Shown here: positions 7,372 to 10,696 of the stretch, one piece after another
Layout of the letters: each line of letters opens with the position of its first letter
How positions within the stretch are numbered: position 1 is the stretch's first letter
NCBI GenBank assembly: GCA_947445425.1
Contig: CANFFA010000049.1
Location: 1 to 10,696, forward strand
DNA length: 10,696 bases
Direction of reading: 5' to 3'
Source of the DNA: Paludibacteraceae bacterium
GTDB taxonomy: Bacteria > Bacteroidota > Bacteroidia > Bacteroidales > Paludibacteraceae
The notes under the pieces: model-generated
Database searches by the model: none
Told to the model about the DNA's origin: nothing
Seen by the model: the letters and a program-made list of their open reading frames with translations, nothing else
Translations under genes and position numbers: made by a program

Positions 7372-8220
7372 ATGAAGATATTAATCACCGGATACTCTGG
7401 TTTTATTGGCAGTTATTTGCTAAAGAAATTGCAACAAACAGATCATGAATTGTTGTTGGCGGACATTGCCAATGGAACGGATATTTGTGATTGGGAGCAA
7501 GTTAAAAAGTTCAATGACGTGGATGTAATTGTGCATTTGGCAAATCTCTCCTTTGTTCCCGCTTCATACGAACAGCCCAAAAGATTCTATGAAACGAACT
7601 ATTTAAGTACTTTAAATATGTTGGAGCTTTGTAGAATCAATGGTGCACGTTTGATTTTCTTCAGTTCTTATATGTATGGTCATCCACAATACCAGCCCAT
7701 TGACGAAAATCATCCGATACAAGCATTCAACCCTTATTCGCAAACCAAAGTGATTTGCGAAAGTTTATGCGAAGGCTACAACAGAGATTTTAAGGTACCC
7801 ATCACCATTTTTAGACCTTTTAATATTTATGGTAGTGGTCAAAATCCAGACTTTCTAGTTCCTTCGATTATTCAACAAGCAAAAGCTGGAAAAATTGTCA
7901 TAAAAGATGATAGGCCGAAACGTGATTATATTCACGTTGAAGACATTATAGATGCAGTAATGACTTCAATTGAGATTAAATCAGAAGATTCAATGCTGCG
8001 GAAATACAATTTAGGTACAGGTATTAGTCATTCAGTTAAGGAAATTGTAGAAATGGTGCAAGGACTTTTTGAAACAAAAATTGAGTACCTTTGCACGCAT
8101 GAAATTCGTCCCAATGACGTGCTGGATACAGTTGCAGACATTACTAAAATTGAGACTGAATTGAATTGGAAACCAAAAATCTCAATCCAAGAGGGCTTGA
8201 GGAGGATGGTCAAGAATTAA
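7372..8220 (+). CDS. NAD(P)-dependent sugar-nucleotide epimerase/reductase, extended SDR family
   Basis: This is an extended short-chain dehydrogenase acting on a nucleotide sugar, probably as a C4 or C3,5 epimerase or a 4-ketoreductase. The 282-residue protein begins with the Rossmann glycine motif GYSGFIG (G7, G10, G13). The conserved catalytic segment FFSSYMYG (S98-S99) precedes YSQTK (Y122, K126). RPFNIYGSGQ (about 148-157) and the substrate-side motif KRDYIHVEDI follow. Unlike the next gene it lacks an acidic residue in the SSYMYG segment, which argues against 4,6-dehydratase activity. It is shorter than the usual 310-340 residues of the family, mostly in loops, but both ends look complete. 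It is followed at 92 bases by a paralogous SDR and probably belongs to the same transcription unit. The exact substrate is unknown. Confidence 0.85.
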   Translation: MKILITGYSGFIGSYLLKKLQQTDHELLLADIANGTDICDWEQVKKFNDVDVIVHLANLSFVPASYEQPKRFYETNYLSTLNMLELCRINGARLIFFSSYMYGHPQYQPIDENHPIQAFNPYSQTKVICESLCEGYNRDFKVPITIFRPFNIYGSGQNPDFLVPSIIQQAKAGKIVIKDDRPKRDYIHVEDIIDAVMTSIEIKSEDSMLRKYNLGTGISHSVKEIVEMVQGLFETKIEYLCTHEIRPNDVLDTVADITKIETELNWKPKISIQEGLRRMVKN

Positions 8221-8270
8221 ATTTTTTGAGTTTTTAGCTAATCAGTTTCATTTAAGTATGAATTGATTTA

Positions 8271-8309
8271 TTGGCACATTGGCATATTATTAATTAGCAC
8301 ATTAATTTA
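8271..8309 (+). repeat. Degenerate octamer repeat upstream of the 4,6-dehydratase gene
   Basis: The units TTGGCACA (8271-8278), TTGGCATA (8279-8286), TTATTAA (8287-8293), TTAGCACA (8294-8301) and TTAATTTA (8302-8309) follow one another, with a period of about 8 and a TTRGCACA core. The run ends 3 bases before the ATG at 8313 and occupies the place of the ribosome-binding site. Whether it is a chance AT-rich run, a variable spacer or a binding site cannot be told from one copy. Confidence 0.4.
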
Positions 8310-8312
8310 CAT

Positions 8313-9287
8313 ATGAAAAATATATTAGTTACTGGTGCAGGTGGATTTATCGGTTCGCACCTTGTGGAATTATTAGTTGAAAAAGGGTATTCTGTAAAAG
8401 CGTTTGTTCATTATAATTCTTGGAACAAATGGGGTTGGTTGGACAGTAGTTCGGCACGGGATAAAGTAGAAATAATTACTGGTGATATTCGTGATTACGA
8501 TTCAGTAGCTGCTGCCATGGTGGGTTGTGATACTGTATTTCATTTGGCAGCACTGATTGGCATACCATATTCTTATGTTTCGCCTCAAGCCTATATTAAA
8601 ACGAATATTGACGGTACTTATAATGTTTTACAAGCTGCACGCTTACAAGGGGTAGAGAAGATTATGGTAACTTCTACCAGTGAGACTTACGGTACTGCAC
8701 AATATGTACCGATAGATGAACTACATCCTATGGTGGGTCAATCGCCTTATTCTGCAACTAAAATTGGTGCCGATCAATTATCAATTAGCTATTTCAAATC
8801 ATTCGATTTGCCTGTTAAAATCGTTCGCCCTTTTAATACCTATGGTCCACGTCAATCGGCACGTGCAATTATCCCAACTGTTATTTCTCAAATCCTGAAT
8901 GGACAGACTACCTTGAAATTAGGAAATCTAACACCAACTCGCGACCTTACCTTTGTAAAAGATACTGCCAATGGCTTCCTTGAAATTGCAAACTCGGTTG
9001 GACTTTTCGGTGAAATAACCAATATCGGGATGAGTGAGGAAATTACTATTGGTAATTTGGTGCAACTTATTGCTGATTTGATTGGAAAGAAGGTGGAAAT
9101 CATTTCAGATGAACAACGTATTCGTCCAGACAAGAGTGAAGTAGAGCGTTTGTTTTGCAACAATACTAAAATACAAGCCAATACGCTTTGGAAACCAAAT
9201 TATACTTTGGAAAGTGGTTTGGCCGAGACCATTTCGTGGATAAGCAACAACCTTAACTATTTTAAATCCGATATTTACAATGTCTAA
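8313..9287 (+). CDS. Nucleotide-sugar 4,6-dehydratase, LegB-like extended SDR
   Basis: The enzyme probably converts an NDP-(N-acetyl)hexosamine or hexose to its 4-keto-6-deoxy form, the first committed step to many deoxy and amino sugars. The 324-residue protein starts with GAGGFIG (G8, G11, G14). It carries T122 and E124 in STSETYG and Y146/K150 in YSATK, the Thr-Glu-Tyr-Lys set of 4,6-dehydratases such as GDP-mannose dehydratase. RPFNTYGPRQSARAIIP and TPTRDLTFVKDT follow. The overall pattern (FVHYNSWNKWGWLD, AALIGIPYSY) recalls the LegB family, which acts on GDP-GlcNAc in legionaminic acid synthesis. Its stop codon overlaps the start of the nucleotidyltransferase by 8 bases, implying translational coupling and a shared pathway. 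Other legionaminate genes are not in this window, so the end product is open. Confidence 0.87.
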   Translation: MKNILVTGAGGFIGSHLVELLVEKGYSVKAFVHYNSWNKWGWLDSSSARDKVEIITGDIRDYDSVAAAMVGCDTVFHLAALIGIPYSYVSPQAYIKTNIDGTYNVLQAARLQGVEKIMVTSTSETYGTAQYVPIDELHPMVGQSPYSATKIGADQLSISYFKSFDLPVKIVRPFNTYGPRQSARAIIPTVISQILNGQTTLKLGNLTPTRDLTFVKDTANGFLEIANSVGLFGEITNIGMSEEITIGNLVQLIADLIGKKVEIISDEQRIRPDKSEVERLFCNNTKIQANTLWKPNYTLESGLAETISWISNNLNYFKSDIYNV

Positions 9288-9984
9288 AAGAGCAGTTATT
9301 CTGGCTGGAGGTAAAGGAACACGTTTAAAGCCTTATACAATAAGTCTACCTAAGCCTTTGGTGCCAGTTGGCGATATGCCGATATTGGAAATCATTATCC
9401 GCAAGTTAACCCAAAGTGGTTTCGATCACATTACCATTACTATTAATCATATGGCCGAAATTATAAAGGCCTTTTGTGGAGATGGAAGTAAATGGGGAAC
9501 TTATATCGATTATTCCTTGGAAGATAAGCCACTGAGCACCATGGGGCCGTTAAAATTGATTAAAGATTTACCAGAGAACTTCCTAATTATGAATGGGGAT
9601 GTTTTGACGGATCTTGATTTTGATCAGTTTTATAACGAGCACATCGCTGCTAAAAATATATTTACAGTGTCAGCTTACTCAAGAGATCAAAAGGTTGACT
9701 ATGGTGTATTAGAGGTTGGAAGTGATAATAAGCTTGTAAACTTTGTCGAAAAGCCCACTACCCGTTACAATGTAAGCATGGGGGTTTATATGGCTAGTCA
9801 TAAAATACTGGACTTTATTCCCGAAAATCAATTATACGGTTTTGATCACTTGATGTTGGATCTAATTAAATTCAATCAACCCGCTGCAGTAAAGGTTCAT
9901 AATGGATATTGGTTGGATATTGGTAGGCCGGATGATTATGAGAAGGCTTGTGACGATATGGAGAGTGGAAATTTGACTTTGTGA
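9280..9984 (+). CDS. Sugar-1-phosphate nucleotidylyltransferase
   Basis: The product should join a sugar-1-phosphate to an NTP, giving the NDP-sugar used by the neighbouring SDR enzymes. The 234-residue protein is a single NTP_transferase domain. The nucleotide-binding signature is LAGGKGTRLKPYT (8-20) with PKPL (24-27). The metal-binding aspartate is D107 in MNGDVLTDLDF. EKP (157-159) and WLDIGRPDDY (211-220, D213) complete the active site. It ends soon after the catalytic domain, with no left-handed beta-helix and no CBS domains, unlike GlmU, most GDP-mannose pyrophosphorylases and PtmE. The ATG overlaps the upstream dehydratase gene by 8 bases. A long terminator follows. The base (GTP, UTP, CTP or TTP) and the sugar cannot be read from sequence. 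Coupling to a LegB-like gene makes a GDP-hexosamine plausible, but this is inference. Confidence 0.88.
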   Translation: MSKRAVILAGGKGTRLKPYTISLPKPLVPVGDMPILEIIIRKLTQSGFDHITITINHMAEIIKAFCGDGSKWGTYIDYSLEDKPLSTMGPLKLIKDLPENFLIMNGDVLTDLDFDQFYNEHIAAKNIFTVSAYSRDQKVDYGVLEVGSDNKLVNFVEKPTTRYNVSMGVYMASHKILDFIPENQLYGFDHLMLDLIKFNQPAAVKVHNGYWLDIGRPDDYEKACDDMESGNLTL

Positions 9985-10008
9985 ACGATTTTATCTAATT
10001 ATAAAAGC

Positions 10009-10074
10009 AAAAAAGACAAAAGACAATAGAATTTAAGACAATGCGTCTTTATTCTTTTGTCTTTTGTCTTTTTT
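10009..10074. terminator. Long bidirectional terminator between nucleotidyltransferase and flippase
   Basis: The two 24-base arms (10009-10032 and 10051-10074) pair with one mismatch at 10027. An inner 5-bp stem AAGAC/GTCTT (10035-10039 with 10045-10049) has a 5-base loop. The left arm starts with six As and the right arm ends in Ts, so each strand has a U-tract after the stem. It lies between genes that converge, and can end both. The arms contain tandem AAAAGAC units on the left and their complement GTCTTTT on the right. Confidence 0.88.
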
Positions 10075-10112
10075 TATTGTTGTTCGGTGTGGATATGTAG
10101 AATGAGAGAGGT

Positions 10113-10696
10113 TTATTCTGTTCTTCCGAATAATTTTTTATTTATAAATCCTATACTTTTATTGTATAATTCATTGTAAAATAGCTTTATGATCCCAATA
10201 TAAAGCACAATTGATAATAGCATTTGCGTTGCTAATAATAAGTAATTGTTATTAATGATAAATGATAGACTAAAATCACAAATGGCTATGAAAACACCAA
10301 TAAAAACAGCACCCATGAAATCAGTAATCTGATGTTTAATGTAGTGTTTTAAGTTGTTCTTTAGAAATAAAATGGAAATGAGATAGGATGCAAAGTTTGC
10401 AAACACATATCCCCAAAGCATGGTGTTGATGCCGAATTGAAAGCAAATAACTACAGAGAGGATGATCAGTATTTTTTTTATTATTTCAACAGTAAAAGTA
10501 AGTTTTGATTCACCTCTTGCATTTAATGCATTAATATTTAATACAAACAAGGGAGCAAAAAGAGAAGCAAAACAAAGTAGTTGAAAAAAAAGGACTGCCT
10601 CCATCCATTTGACCGACAATAATACGAAAATAAAAGGTTTTGCTATCGCAATTAATACCAACATAATTGGGAAGGTAACTATGGATACTTTTTGAA
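10113..10696 (-). CDS. Polysaccharide flippase, Wzx/MATE-like, C-terminal part (partial)
   Basis: This is the C-terminal part of a membrane transporter that would flip lipid-linked glycan units across the inner membrane. The frame stays open to the window edge: before the Met at 10664 ten further codons (QKVSIVTFPI) read through, so that Met is internal and the gene is 5'-truncated by the window. The visible 193 residues contain about six hydrophobic segments. The stretch FPIMLVLIAIAKPFIFVLLSVKW, then AVLFFQLLCFASLFAPLFVLNINALNARGES, then EIIKK is the characteristic pattern of the Wzx/WzxC-like flippases (COG2244, Polysacc_synt families). A basic tail (NKKLFGRTE) ends the protein. It converges with the sugar-nucleotide genes across a shared terminator. 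Its presence supports reading 5950-10696 as a surface-polysaccharide locus continuing to the right. The exact glycan and the full length are unknown. Confidence 0.85.
   Translation of the reverse strand, partial: QKVSIVTFPIMLVLIAIAKPFIFVLLSVKWMEAVLFFQLLCFASLFAPLFVLNINALNARGESKLTFTVEIIKKILIILSVVICFQFGINTMLWGYVFANFASYLISILFLKNNLKHYIKHQITDFMGAVFIGVFIAICDFSLSFIINNNYLLLATQMLLSIVLYIGIIKLFYNELYNKSIGFINKKLFGRTE

Noticed and set aside
8888..9181. 97-codon antisense frame inside the 4,6-dehydratase gene
   Set aside because: Overlaps a gene with intact catalytic motifs, and the antisense product has no domain pattern.
1..10696. CRISPR array, tRNA or rRNA genes, toxin-antitoxin or phage-defence genes
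   Set aside because: No regularly spaced repeats, no tRNA cloverleaf or rRNA segments were recognised, and every long gene belongs to housekeeping or polysaccharide families.

Overview
The window looks like a chromosomal stretch from a low-GC member of the Bacteroidota. Three things point there. Several genes are preceded by TAnnTTTG-type -7 elements, the hallmark of the Bacteroidota primary sigma factor. Clear Shine-Dalgarno sequences are absent and leaders are A-rich. The succinate dehydrogenase/fumarate reductase is a three-subunit enzyme with a five-histidine, di-heme b558-type cytochrome, the type common in this phylum. I cannot name a genus from the sequence alone.

The left part (1-5930) is housekeeping. 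greA (transcript cleavage factor, minus strand) and miaB (tRNA methylthiotransferase, plus strand) diverge from a 294-base intergenic region. On the greA side this region holds a strong intrinsic-terminator-like hairpin inside the presumed greA leader. miaB is followed by an AT-rich inverted repeat, then an sdhCAB operon with its own candidate promoter. The operon encodes a membrane-bound succinate:quinone oxidoreductase (membrane cytochrome b, flavoprotein, iron-sulfur protein). A very strong 16-bp hairpin closes it and can also serve the convergent gene on the other side.

The right part (5950-10696) is a surface-polysaccharide region. A GT-B glycosyltransferase (minus strand) diverges from a plus-strand set of three nucleotide-sugar genes: a short SDR epimerase/reductase, an SDR with the catalytic residues of a 4,6-dehydratase (LegB-like), and a sugar-1-phosphate nucleotidylyltransferase overlapping the dehydratase by 8 bases. 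A long bidirectional hairpin separates these from the C-terminal part of a Wzx-type flippase on the minus strand, cut by the window edge. Together they could make an activated modified hexose, transfer sugars and export the glycan. The sugar itself cannot be determined here.

No mobile element, CRISPR array, tRNA, rRNA or phage gene was seen, and I see no convincing new multi-gene system. The points most worth a second look are the terminator in the greA leader, the dehydratase/nucleotidyltransferase pair with its short SDR partner, the cysteine-rich tail of the cytochrome b subunit, and intergenic spacers built from short degenerate tandem units.
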